Shown: positions 22,974 through 31,400 of the stretch, in pieces
How the letters are laid out: each line of letters opens with the position of its first letter
How positions within the stretch are numbered: the stretch's first letter is position 1
Origin: Archilochus colubris
Taxonomy: Eukaryota > Chordata > Aves > Apodiformes > Trochilidae
DNA: 64,000 nt
Assembly (NCBI GenBank): GCA_023079485.1
Contig: CM041090.1
Span: 32,700,874 to 32,764,873 of the forward strand
Direction of reading: 5' to 3'
Program-made: the position numbers and the translations under genes
The notes under the pieces: model-generated
Seen by the model: the letters and a program-made list of their open reading frames with translations, nothing else
Told to the model about the DNA's origin: nothing
Database searches by the model: none

Positions 22974-25754
22974 TAGTATATATATGAATACTGTTTTGAA
23001 AGTGCGTCATCGACACATGGGAAATACATATTGTATTTCATCCTTGTTTCATGATAGAAGGAGACTTTTAGAGAAGCTGGCTGTAATTAAGCTTTTCAGG
23101 AATGCTGGCAGTATATACTGCTTTATATGCTTTTGAAAGTCTTTTCTACAGATGACTGATTTGCCTTGTGTGACTAGATTAACCTGTGCAGGTAAGACAA
23201 AAGCTTTTAAGTATATATTCTTATCCCTCTGCTCTCATGGTGTTTGGACTTGTTAAATCTTTCCCACACCTTTGTGTCCAGCTCCCTGACTCCAGCACTG
23301 ACAGTCCCCTTCTGCAGAGACATCATGACTGTCCATGTTTGTGTTGTTAAGCTTGGCACTGGTGTTGCAACTGGCACTAATTGGTGTTTTTCTGGCAGCC
23401 TTTGCCAAGAGACAGAGAACTGAATGGGCTGTGGAGCCTGCACTCCACTGTGCTCCAAAGGAGGCAGAGGACAAGGCATGCTGGCAAGTCAGAGGGAAGC
23501 TGATGCCTCTATTGCTTGGTCTATAAACAAAGGACTTCTGTTTCCAAAGCCCAGAAGCTCCAGCCTTTTTCCAAGCTGTGAGTCTGTTTGGAAAACAAGC
23601 CTGGACCCAGGTGGGTGAGTGATCTGTGTAGTCATGGATATAGTTTGCTCACAGTTTCTCTCAGCTTCTCCAGGTTTAGCATCCCAGAGACATCAACAAG
23701 CCACACATGACAAGGTCTGCGAGTGATTTTCAGCAGAGTGATCCCAGCATGGGCTTGGCAATAGTCTTGACTTCTGTCCTAAAACAGGAGGGGCACAGCA
23801 GTTCACTGACTTTGTACCCATCACAGCATATTGTGGGGACCCTTCCTGTCTGCTGAAGTGAATTACCTGAGAGCTGGTGGGGGGGCTGTGGGGAATCACA
23901 GGGGCAGCTGTGGCCATGAATTCTTGTCTTGTGAAAGGGATTATTTTAAAGTGTAAGATGTCCTGCCCAGCCTGTCATGATGTTCCAACTTGGGAGCTGG
24001 GGCATTATCTAGTGCTCAGTTCAACTGACCAATCCCCACTGCTGAATCTCATGATGTCTTTGTCAGCAAGGCTAATAAAACTTTCCTCCCAACCCTGGCT
24101 GTCTTTCCCCTCAACTCAAGACACTTCTGTGTGCGCACTTCTCATCTGCTTTGGAAGATGGTTCCACACCATTATTACAGAAGCAATGGAGGAAATTAAC
24201 TAAAAAAAAACTTGATAACATAGAGTTTAATATTTTTTTATAAAGTGGCTAAGAAATCAATCAGTTCTTTGGACTTCTGTATTTTTATTATCAACAGGGT
24301 AGCTGAAAATAACAGTGTTGTTCCATGCTTTCTAGCAAGGGACCTAAATTTCCCATGGTAATTGGTTTCAGGACGTATCAGGTTGGTTTCTTGGGAAAGG
24401 AACATTCACTCTTCTAGGAAACATTTTCAGTGCCATCAGTCTAAGAATAGCAATCTTCCTTCTGTTGCATCTCAAATTTCAGAGGTATGGCTTATCTTTA
24501 TCATGCATGCAGTATGGAGATTATTTTAGATGAAATACCGTTCTGTTCTGCTGAAGCATGAACAGCTTACAGTGCTTCATTCTGTGTGGGGTTTTTTTCC
24601 CCTAACAAAAATTAATTCACAAATAAAGGAATCTGTGCCTCGAACATCGTCTCTTGTCTCTGAACATATCAGTTCCCTGACGACCCCAAAGGGAACAACA
24701 GAGCTGAAACAGTTCATGTGGCAAACAACTCCCTGGCTACAAATTTAGGCAATGAAACAAAACCCTTCAATTTCACTGACAAGTTCCAACAACAGAGGCA
24801 AAGCTGCAGCACTGTGGCCTAGGAAATTTCCCTCATTGCAATGCTGGTGGAGCTGGCACAGCTCGCTCCCTGTAGAGCAAGCAGGGGCAGTGCCAGTTTT
24901 ATGGGGACATAAGCAGTGTGAATGCTCAGAATGCTGCAGAGTAAAGGTTGCAAAGCAAAGAACTGAAGCTGTACCTTTGCTCAGGACTTTAGTGTTCTAA
25001 GCTGAAGTGTTGGAGGCAGGATGTTCCGCCTAAGGGCAGCTGTAAAGATGTCCTGTGCCCCATGGAGCATCTCATAAGGGGTAGTTTGGGAAAGGCAGGT
25101 TATCCAAGCTGCTCCTCTGGTATCCAGTGGACACCAAGACTGGCAAAGTTCTCAGCTGAACTTAAGCCATTACATCCTGTTGGGGAAACTGGCAGAGGAG
25201 GGGCTGAAAAAAACCTGTGCCCCAGTCCTGGGCCATTGCCATGCCTACAGCAATCCCACTGTGCACAGCTGTGGGCAGGCAGGAGGAGGCTGACCCTCCT
25301 GCTACCCTCCTCACATCTCACCCTGCAGCAACCACACCTACCAGGGCACTGTGCATACTCCTGCTCTGCTCTCCCTGACAACAAGCACCCTGGCTCTCCA
25401 AGAGGAACAGAGAGAATTGTGCAAGGAAACCACCTCTTATTTATGCATAATTTAAAATATATTTTGTTCAACTGCACATCCCTACCAGCCTTGTTTAGGG
25501 AACTTTTAATAGTGTACGGCTTCTCTTTAATCTTGTGTACAAGATGAGGAAGTTTTCCTCTGTGCCTTTAAAAAAAAAAAAAACAACCCACATCTCTGCC
25601 AAGATGCATTAGGAGAGCTGTAAAAAAGGAGTCATCTTGTTCCAGGAGCATGAGGCTTATGTAACAGGGAAATCCTAACGAAGAGATACTCCCCCACCCC
25701 ATGCACACTTGTCCAAGGCACATGTCACTTCAGGGTTTTCAGTTCAGTTTGTAT

Positions 25755-26041
25755 TTTGATCACATCTGCTACTGGTTTATTTAGATGTATTTACAAATAT
25801 ATTCTCCCACATACCCTCATTTTTACATGCCATAGAATGTTTTTATAAAATGCAGTGTGGACCTCACCTCACCACAAAGATCTTTAAATAAAATATATTG
25901 TAAAGTGCCAGATACAATTCTTTTAAAAAATACAGTTCTAATTAAAACAGATACTTGGCCACCGCATTTGCAGCTTTGTATACACGTTCAGCACAACAGT
26001 CTATTTCTGTTAGGTGAGCTAGAGGCTCTCAAACCACCCCT
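25755..26041 (-). other. ANKRD9: ANKRD9 3' untranslated region
   Basis: The sequence after the ANKRD9 stop codon on the minus strand is AT-rich and non-coding. It reaches a minus-strand AATAAA signal (TTTATT on the + strand) at 25776-25781, giving a 3' UTR of roughly 280 bases. Further ATTAAA variants near 25505 and 25527 could extend it. Confidence 0.5.
25776..25781 (-). terminator. ANKRD9 polyadenylation signal AATAAA
   Basis: TTTATT on the + strand reads AATAAA on the minus strand, about 260 bases beyond the ANKRD9 stop. I picked it as the nearest canonical hexamer; there is no transcript evidence. Confidence 0.5.
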
Positions 26042-26920
26042 CTAGCTCTCCAGTTTCAAGTCCAAAGGCTTTAGAAAATGAGGCAGAGGCAGATCGTCCA
26101 GAGCCTCTGGGAAATGCTCAGGTGAAATGGTCCTGATCAAGACCCGCATGGCTCTGACAAACAGGGATGGGGGAGCTAAGCCCATCAGGCACTGGAACCT
26201 GTTCTCCCCCAGGAGGTCCTGCCACTGCTGCCGGTTGTCCAGCAGCTGCTGTTTCATTGTGAACTGGAGGTCCTGAGGCACGAAGAAGAAGAGGCAGTCG
26301 AGGCAGAGGAGCTTGGCACGCATGTTGGCTGCGGGCACCTGGGAAATCTGCTGCAGCAAGGTGTCGAGGGGGGTGTTCCCGGCACTGTCCTGCAGGCAGG
26401 GCGAGGCACCGTGCCCGAGGAGCAGGAGCAAGCACTCGGGTCGCACCAGTTCACAGGCTACGTGCAGGGCTGTCTTGCCGCCCTCCACACGGCTGCAGCC
26501 CCGGCGGTCCAGGTGGCTGGTTCTGTCGCTCGGCGGGAAGGCCTGGACGGCCTTGAGGATTCGGAAGAGGATGCGGACGCGGTTGTAGCGGACGGCCATG
26601 GCGAGGTGCGGGGCCGAAGACTGGCAGCAGCTGAAGCTTTGGCTGGGGGCAGCCAGAGCGCTCTGGGGAAATTTAGTCAGCAGGTGCCGGGCGTAGGGCT
26701 GGTGATCGTGCACCAGGGCGTAGAGCAAGGCCTCTGAAGGTGAGTACGCGCTCACCTTGCCCCCATCCTCCCAGTGGAAGACCTCCATGGTCCTCATGTC
26801 CTCCAGGAACCAGACAGGCAGCAGGTCCCTCACCGCCTGGTAGAAGGCGAAGGAGGATTTCTTGCATTGCTTCTGGTACTCGGCCCCGTGGCCGCCGACC
26901 CATCGGACGCTCCAGGGCAT
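26042..26920 (-). CDS. ANKRD9: ANKRD9, ankyrin repeat domain-containing protein 9
   Basis: The 292-residue intronless reading frame matches ANKRD9 (about 317 residues in human, the same MPW start). The N-terminal block at about 17-45 contains [20 protein letters not shown], a family signature. Degenerate ankyrin helices follow at about 61-85 and 102-125. The clearest ankyrin repeat is at about 147-190, with [20 protein letters not shown] and GHGASP, then a partial one starting GNTPLD. The C-terminal 45 residues look like a SOCS box, with [13 protein letters not shown] followed by [17 protein letters not shown]9 has been described as a substrate-receptor subunit of an elongin/cullin ubiquitin ligase and as a nutrient-responsive regulator of IMPDH2 abundance and filament assembly. 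I chose the start at 26920 because A at -3 is favourable and human ANKRD9 begins the same way. An in-frame ATG at 26977, with a poor context, would add 19 residues. The coding part is GC-rich and inside the CpG island, and the gene lies tail-to-tail with TECPR2. Confidence 0.96.
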   Translation of the reverse strand: MPWSVRWVGGHGAEYQKQCKKSSFAFYQAVRDLLPVWFLEDMRTMEVFHWEDGGKVSAYSPSEALLYALVHDHQPYARHLLTKFPQSALAAPSQSFSCCQSSAPHLAMAVRYNRVRILFRILKAVQAFPPSDRTSHLDRRGCSRVEGGKTALHVACELVRPECLLLLLGHGASPCLQDSAGNTPLDTLLQQISQVPAANMRAKLLCLDCLFFFVPQDLQFTMKQQLLDNRQQWQDLLGENRFQCLMGLAPPSLFVRAMRVLIRTISPEHFPEALDDLPLPHFLKPLDLKLES

Positions 26921-26982
26921 AGTGGCGGTCGGGATCCACCGGGGGCTGTCTCCCACCCCGGCGAGCAGAGGCCGCATCGGAC
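26921..26982 (-). other. ANKRD9: ANKRD9 5' UTR part of exon 2
   Basis: On the minus strand a consensus acceptor, a pyrimidine-rich stretch ending CTCCCGCAG, abuts position 26982. The 62 bases from there to the MPW start are 5' UTR. They include an in-frame upstream ATG at 26975-26977, only five bases after the splice junction, with C at -3 and therefore a weak context. Confidence 0.7.
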
Positions 26983-27403
26983 CTGCGGGAGCACAAGGGC
27001 TGTCAGTCAGTGCGGCCGGGACTCCCTCCCCGGGCTGCGCCCGCCTCCCCGCCGGCCGGCCTGCCCGCCCCTCCCCGCCGTCCGGAGCCGGGAGGCCCCT
27101 ATGCACCGGACAACCCCCGTCCCCGGTGCAGGGGACACTGATACTCCGGTGCATGGGACGCCCATATCGCCGGTGCACGGAAACTCGGTGCACGGGAGCC
27201 GCCTGCCTCCAGTGCGTAAGACGCCTACGTCCCCGGTGCACGGGAACGGCCCCCACTCAGTGCACAGGACTCCCGGGAACACACACCACACACACCCCCG
27301 CTGCACCGCACCTCAACTCGCCGCTCCCGGTGCACAGGACCTCCCTCCCTCCCTCCCCCTGCGTTGCCGAGCTCCCGCCCGGCCTCCCTCGCCGTCCGCT
27401 CAC
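26983..27403 (-). other. ANKRD9: ANKRD9 5' intron, GT-AG
   Basis: On the minus strand, GAGAG|GTGAGC at 27404/27403 is a near-perfect donor and CCGCAG|GT at 26983/26982 a good acceptor. Together they predict a 421-bp intron separating a non-coding first exon from the coding exon. It contains a 24-bp-period minisatellite. The minus-strand frame of the coding exon stays open through the acceptor for 112 codons, so the splice junction rests on consensus sequence only. Confidence 0.65.
27101..27283. repeat. 24-bp-period minisatellite with GTGCA cores inside the ANKRD9 intron
   Basis: The + strand carries GTGCA/GTGCG cores starting at 27126, 27149, 27173, 27188, 27212, 27236 and 27260, and a related TGCAC at 27102. 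Successive distances are 23-24 bases except for one 15-base step. Typical units read CCCCGGTGCACGGGAA plus about eight variable bases. Several cores are the palindrome GTGCAC. Because the period is a multiple of three, the minus-strand frame repeats an 8-residue peptide with a VHR/MHR motif. Confidence 0.85.
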
Positions 27404-27483
27404 CTCTCGTCCCTCCCCGCGGTGCCGCTGCCCGTTGCCGCCGGATCCGCAGCGAGGGGCTGGGGGCGCCGGGCGCGGCTCAG
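27404..27483 (-). other. ANKRD9: ANKRD9 non-coding exon 1 (predicted)
   Basis: The 3' end is fixed by the consensus donor at 27403. The 5' end is placed about 30 bases downstream of a TATA-like GATAAAAGG on the minus strand (27508-27516). The roughly 80-base exon is GC-rich and has no long open frame. Exact transcription start is inferred. Confidence 0.5.
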
Positions 27484-27507
27484 GAGCGCTGCGCGGAGCC
27501 GCGGGGC

Positions 27508-27615
27508 CCTTTTATCCCCACCCCCCGCCCCGGGCGGTGAAGGTCGGTCAGGACCCGGGAACTGTCCAGCCGCCGCTGATTGGCCGCCGCCCCGGGCCCC
27601 TCGGGCTCCCATTGG
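27508..27615 (-). promoter_or_regulatory. ANKRD9 core promoter: TATA-like, GC-rich and two CCAAT boxes
   Basis: Read on the minus strand, GATAAAAGG at 27508-27516 is a TATA-like element. It is followed upstream by a GC-box-like G-run block (about 27517-27537) and by CCAAT boxes (ATTGG on +) at 27579-27583 and 27611-27615. The latter lie roughly 100 and 130 bases before the inferred start. The order and spacing are those of a classical vertebrate promoter. Confidence 0.7.
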
Positions 27616-27648
27616 CTGGGCCGAGAGGACGGGGCCCTGCGCCACCGC

Positions 27649-27677
27649 TTGCGTCACCGGAGGCAAAGTTCCAAGAA
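27649..27677. promoter_or_regulatory. Candidate CREB/ATF-type and STAT-type sites upstream of ANKRD9
   Basis: TTGCGTCA at 27649-27656 reads TGACGCAA on the minus strand, a CRE/C-EBP hybrid type of sequence. TTCCAAGAA at 27669-27677 fits the STAT palindrome TTCNNNGAA. Both are short motifs that occur by chance, so factor binding is a guess based on position. Confidence 0.3.
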
Positions 27678-27717
27678 ACTTGGCTGCCGGCTCGGAGTCC
27701 CGGCGGGGCGGGGACTG

Positions 27718-28460
27718 CCGGGGTGGGGGGGTAAGTGGGGGTCCTGGGGGCGTGGGGTCAAGGGTACGTGGGGTGTCGGGGGTAAGGGGATCCTAGGGGT
27801 ATGAGGTCCTAGGGACAGGGGGTCCTGAGAAGTTTGGGGTCCCCAGGGACATGGAATCAAGGGATCATGGGGTCCTGGGGAGAGAGAGTCCCGAGGGGAT
27901 GGGGCCCAGGAGGTCCAGGGCGCACGGGGTCTTGAGGGGCATGGCGTCCTGGAGTATGGGAACCAGGGGATTTAGAGACTTGGGGGTACGGAGAGAGAGC
28001 ACGTGGAGTGAGGGGCACATGGGACCCTAGGGGCAGGGGACCCAGGAGATAGGTGTCCTGGGGGTATAGAGTGCAGGACACACAGGGTCAGGAGCACACA
28101 GGGGCCCGGGCACATGGAGTCCTGGGACAGGGGATCCTGAGGGTGTGGGATCCAGAGGTATGGAGTCCTGGGCTTATGGAGTCCTGGGGGTATGGAGCCA
28201 AGAGCATATGGGGTAGGGGACACACGGGATTAGGAGCATGTGGGATCCTGAGGTTACGGGGTGCAGAGAGCGTAGGGTCCCTGGGGGCTTTGGGTCCTGA
28301 GTCTGTGGGGTCTGGGGCACAAAGAGACCTGGACACATCAGGTCCTGGGGACATGGTGGCTGGCTACTGGGAGACCTTGCACAGGGGCTTTGGGACACTT
28401 TGGGACATGATGCTGCAGACACATGGGGTCCCAGACACACGGGGTCCCAGGCAGGTGGTG
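27718..28460. repeat. G-rich degenerate minisatellite upstream of ANKRD9
   Basis: About 740 bp are built from diverged copies of a unit close to GGGGTCCTGGGGACATG, with GGTCC, GGTCCTG, GGGATCC and ACATGG words recurring every 14-25 bases. The + strand is strongly G-rich over C. Long frames here (proline/glycine-rich peptides up to 202 codons) are products of the repeat and not genes. The array decays gradually after about 28350. Confidence 0.85.
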
Positions 28461-31400
28461 TCACATCCCCTCCTTGCCCTGCTAGGGCCCAGCATGGCCC
28501 ACAGCAGTGCTCGGCTCAGGGTGGCCCTGGCTGGAGGCTGGCACTGCCCTTCAGCTGTGCTGACTGCGGCTCCCGCGTGTGTGCACACGTGCCTGCTGCA
28601 AAACTCGTGGCTCTCGTCTGTCACCTGGATGGTGACATTTGCCCATAGCCCTTCTCACTGACAGTCACCCATCAGGTGTTGGCTACAGGAGCTATTCATG
28701 GCATGGGGTGAGCTTGGCACTGCTGTCAGCCTTGCACCAGGGACTCTCTCCCTCAGGCACTTGCAGTCCTTTGGCTCTAAAATGTATGTGTGTGGGTAAC
28801 AGCCACGTGCTGGTAAAGCATCCCTGTCCTTACTGGGATCTGCTCTCTCAAAAGGCCTCCTTTCTGAGCAGATCCTGGGATCTGCTCCATCCTTATGCTC
28901 TCCTCCCTTGCGTTTCCCTTTTTGCACCACATGTTTGTCCCCCAGGGTCTCCCTCTCTTGCACTCATTGCCCTCTCAATCAGGAGGGTTTGATCAGACTC
29001 TCCACAGGCAGGCAATGCCAGTCATTGTCAGGTTCATGGCTGACAGCTCTGGTTTTTCTCTTCCTGGAGTTCCTCAGCCTTCCCCTTGCTAGCATGGGAG
29101 CACAGCTTCTGCTGACTGCTGCTGGAACAGGCAATGCCTTCCCCGCATCCCAGCACCACGTGTATGGATGCACACAGGGGGATTGCCAGACACCTGCTGC
29201 AGACCCCTCTGTGAGACTGCTCAGGGTAGCAGGGAGGGAGCCCAGGGCACTCTGTCAACCCTCCCCTTGGCCCCAGTGAGAATGAAGTTGGCAAGGAACA
29301 ACCAATCCCTTTGTTGTGCCTCCTCTGAATTGCCATTCATCCAGGGAAACAATGCTTAAACTGTGCTAGGTTTGCTCTGTGAGGCACTTCTTCCCTGCCA
29401 CACAGTACTCACACCAAAACCTGGGGGTCCATGTGAGGGGATGCAGGCAGGTGGGCGAGCTGGGCAGGATTCTGCACTCCACTGCCAGGCTGAGAAACCC
29501 CTGGTGACTGAATCTGAGGGAAGAGAAATCAGGACAATGTGCGCTGAGCTGCTTTGCCAGAGAGAATTAAATCCAGCGTTTGTCAGTGCAATTCATCACC
29601 CAAGGATCCCTGTGGATCCAGTGCAGCTCCTGGCATCTTGGATGTCAGCTGTGGCAGGGAAAATCCTCTTTCATTGCTCGTGTCCAATTCCAGATTAAAA
29701 CTCATTAAAGGCAGCCGCTTCTGCCACTCCCTACTGTCGCTGGGGTACTTGCCTGTCAGTGGCATCCTATTACTGCAAGCATAGGATAATTTGTACCAAA
29801 GGGCAGGATCAAAAGAAATGGTTTAAAAATAACTAATAACTAATTTAATGATAACTAATAACCTTTCCTTTGTGTCTGGCACAGCCTCACCCCCCTGTGC
29901 CTCACCACCCATCCCTGGTGGCAGCCGTACCCACTGCTGCTCCGTGCCACCCGCTCCTGGGGACAGCTCTGCCCCACTGTGAGTTCCCAATCTTTTCTCT
30001 GCTCTCAACAGGACATGGACATCGAGTTGAATGTCCAGCATGGTGGTGAGCCAGGCTTCCCTGTGCTTTCTACTCACCCTCCACACATGCCTGAGTAAGC
30101 CAAGGGGTGCTGGAACCCCAGGGTAGGGGATTAGAATAGCTGCAAAGCCAAAGGAGCTTCTGCATAGGAAATTAATGTCTTTGGCATGGAAGAGGGACTG
30201 TTTTTCTCAATCCAAGCCCTCTCCAGAGTGCTTTTGACAGGCACTTTTGACAAGGGAGAACATGCTGTGTCCTCATGGCTTTGCTGCTGGTGGGTACTCT
30301 GGAGGCTGGCTCTAATTTGCAAATTGTGTTTGTCACATATATTTGAAGCAGGAACCACCTGTAGGAAAGGCAGCTTATTTTGGGGGAAAAGTATTACATT
30401 TGCCCCCCAAATTGTTTACAGCATGTCCAGCACTACTGATGCAACATGGTAGCCCAGAAAGGTTTGAATTTTGCAATATATATTTTATGTGCAGACCCAC
30501 AGGCATGCTTTGTTTGCTTGCAGTCCCGACTGGTTTTAATCACTTTGAATTAAGTAACTGATCTGATTACTGATCTGACTATGAGAGGGCTTATCACAGG
30601 TTCCTTGGCACATGATGATGATTACTCTGTTAGTGCAAGCACATTCAAGTAATGTGCCATGTCTTCTCAGAGCTTTCTCCAGCCAATGACCAATGAAAAC
30701 CCAATTTATGCTGCTGGAACCCAGCCACATAATGGGATGAAGGGGAAAGCTCTGCCATTTCTTGTAGTAGACATGATCTGTTTGCTGAGGTTTTCATTAA
30801 ATTGAAGGCAGGATCACTTAATGGCCACGATTGTGGGTGTAATTAACGGCAGTATGAAAATGGGCAGCGAAAGTGAGCACGCTGAACACAGTTAATGTTA
30901 ATGCTGGTTTTGAGCATGATATGAAAGTGGGCAAGGAGTACATTCCTCAGTTTTTAAATGGGCTGAAAGATATGGGGTTTACTTCAGTCCTTGAAAGGTT
31001 TTTTGTGCATGGGTATGACCCTGAACATCTGCCAGTGTCCTCTTTCAAAAGCAGGCTCAGGACCAAAGGTCAGTGGAGTTTGGACAACAGCCCCAGACCC
31101 ATGGTGGCCTGGACCAGCAGAGCTTTGCTTTAAGCCTTTGGCTCTGGGGTCTTTGCCAACAAGTCAGATAGAAACACCTATGTTCCAGTTAGCTAAAAAT
31201 AAACATCTTCAGGGAGAAGCAACAAGTGAGGAGAGTCAGGGGTTGCAGTAGAGATGTGGGGCTGGGATACACATGCTATGCCCCCCTTCCCACTGCTGGT
31301 AACATCATTCATCTCCAGTTTAATCTCGCTCTGCCCCCAGGATCCCATCTGCAGAAGGGGTGCAGTAACATCGCATCAACTCTCCTCTTCTAGCTGGTGA

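Larger units (their letters stand above)
10506..25750. other. Intergenic region between the 3' ends of TECPR2 and ANKRD9
   Basis: About 15 kb with only short open frames on either strand, none with recognisable domains, codon structure or splice context. It contains small simple repeats (a TG/TA/CA stretch near 12760-12802, A runs near 13493-13505, T/A-rich DNA near 22895-22935) and short inverted repeats at 18201-18239 and 22954-22973. The 18.5-21.5 kb part is somewhat GC-richer, which is why longer chance frames (up to 168 codons) occur there. I see no gene. Confidence 0.6.
26250..27730. promoter_or_regulatory. CpG island over ANKRD9 coding exon and promoter
   Basis: CpG dinucleotides are dense from the middle of the ANKRD9 coding region through the intron and promoter to about 27730. 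The surrounding tens of kilobases are CpG-poor. This is typical of an unmethylated germline promoter region of a vertebrate gene. Confidence 0.85.

Noticed and set aside
25062..25547. 161-codon + strand frame
   Set aside because: It is overlapped by an equally long antisense frame, has no domain, and lies just beyond the ANKRD9 3' end. It is probably chance in GC-richer DNA.
26862..27734. Second long + strand open frame (290 codons) over the same CpG island
   Set aside because: It is a shadow of the ANKRD9 coding strand, intron repeat and promoter, with no recognisable domain.
26774..27796. Long + strand open frame (340 codons) overlapping ANKRD9
   Set aside because: It is antisense to a confidently identified gene in very GC-rich DNA where stop codons are scarce. 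Its peptide is low-complexity proline/arginine-rich and has no domain.
27654..28464. Proline-rich minus-strand frames
   Set aside because: These are products of the same minisatellite in several overlapping frames, which shows that no single frame is favoured.
28053..28661. 202-codon + strand frame downstream of the CpG island
   Set aside because: Most of it is translation of the G-rich minisatellite, giving repetitive glycine/serine/tryptophan text without a plausible protein fold.
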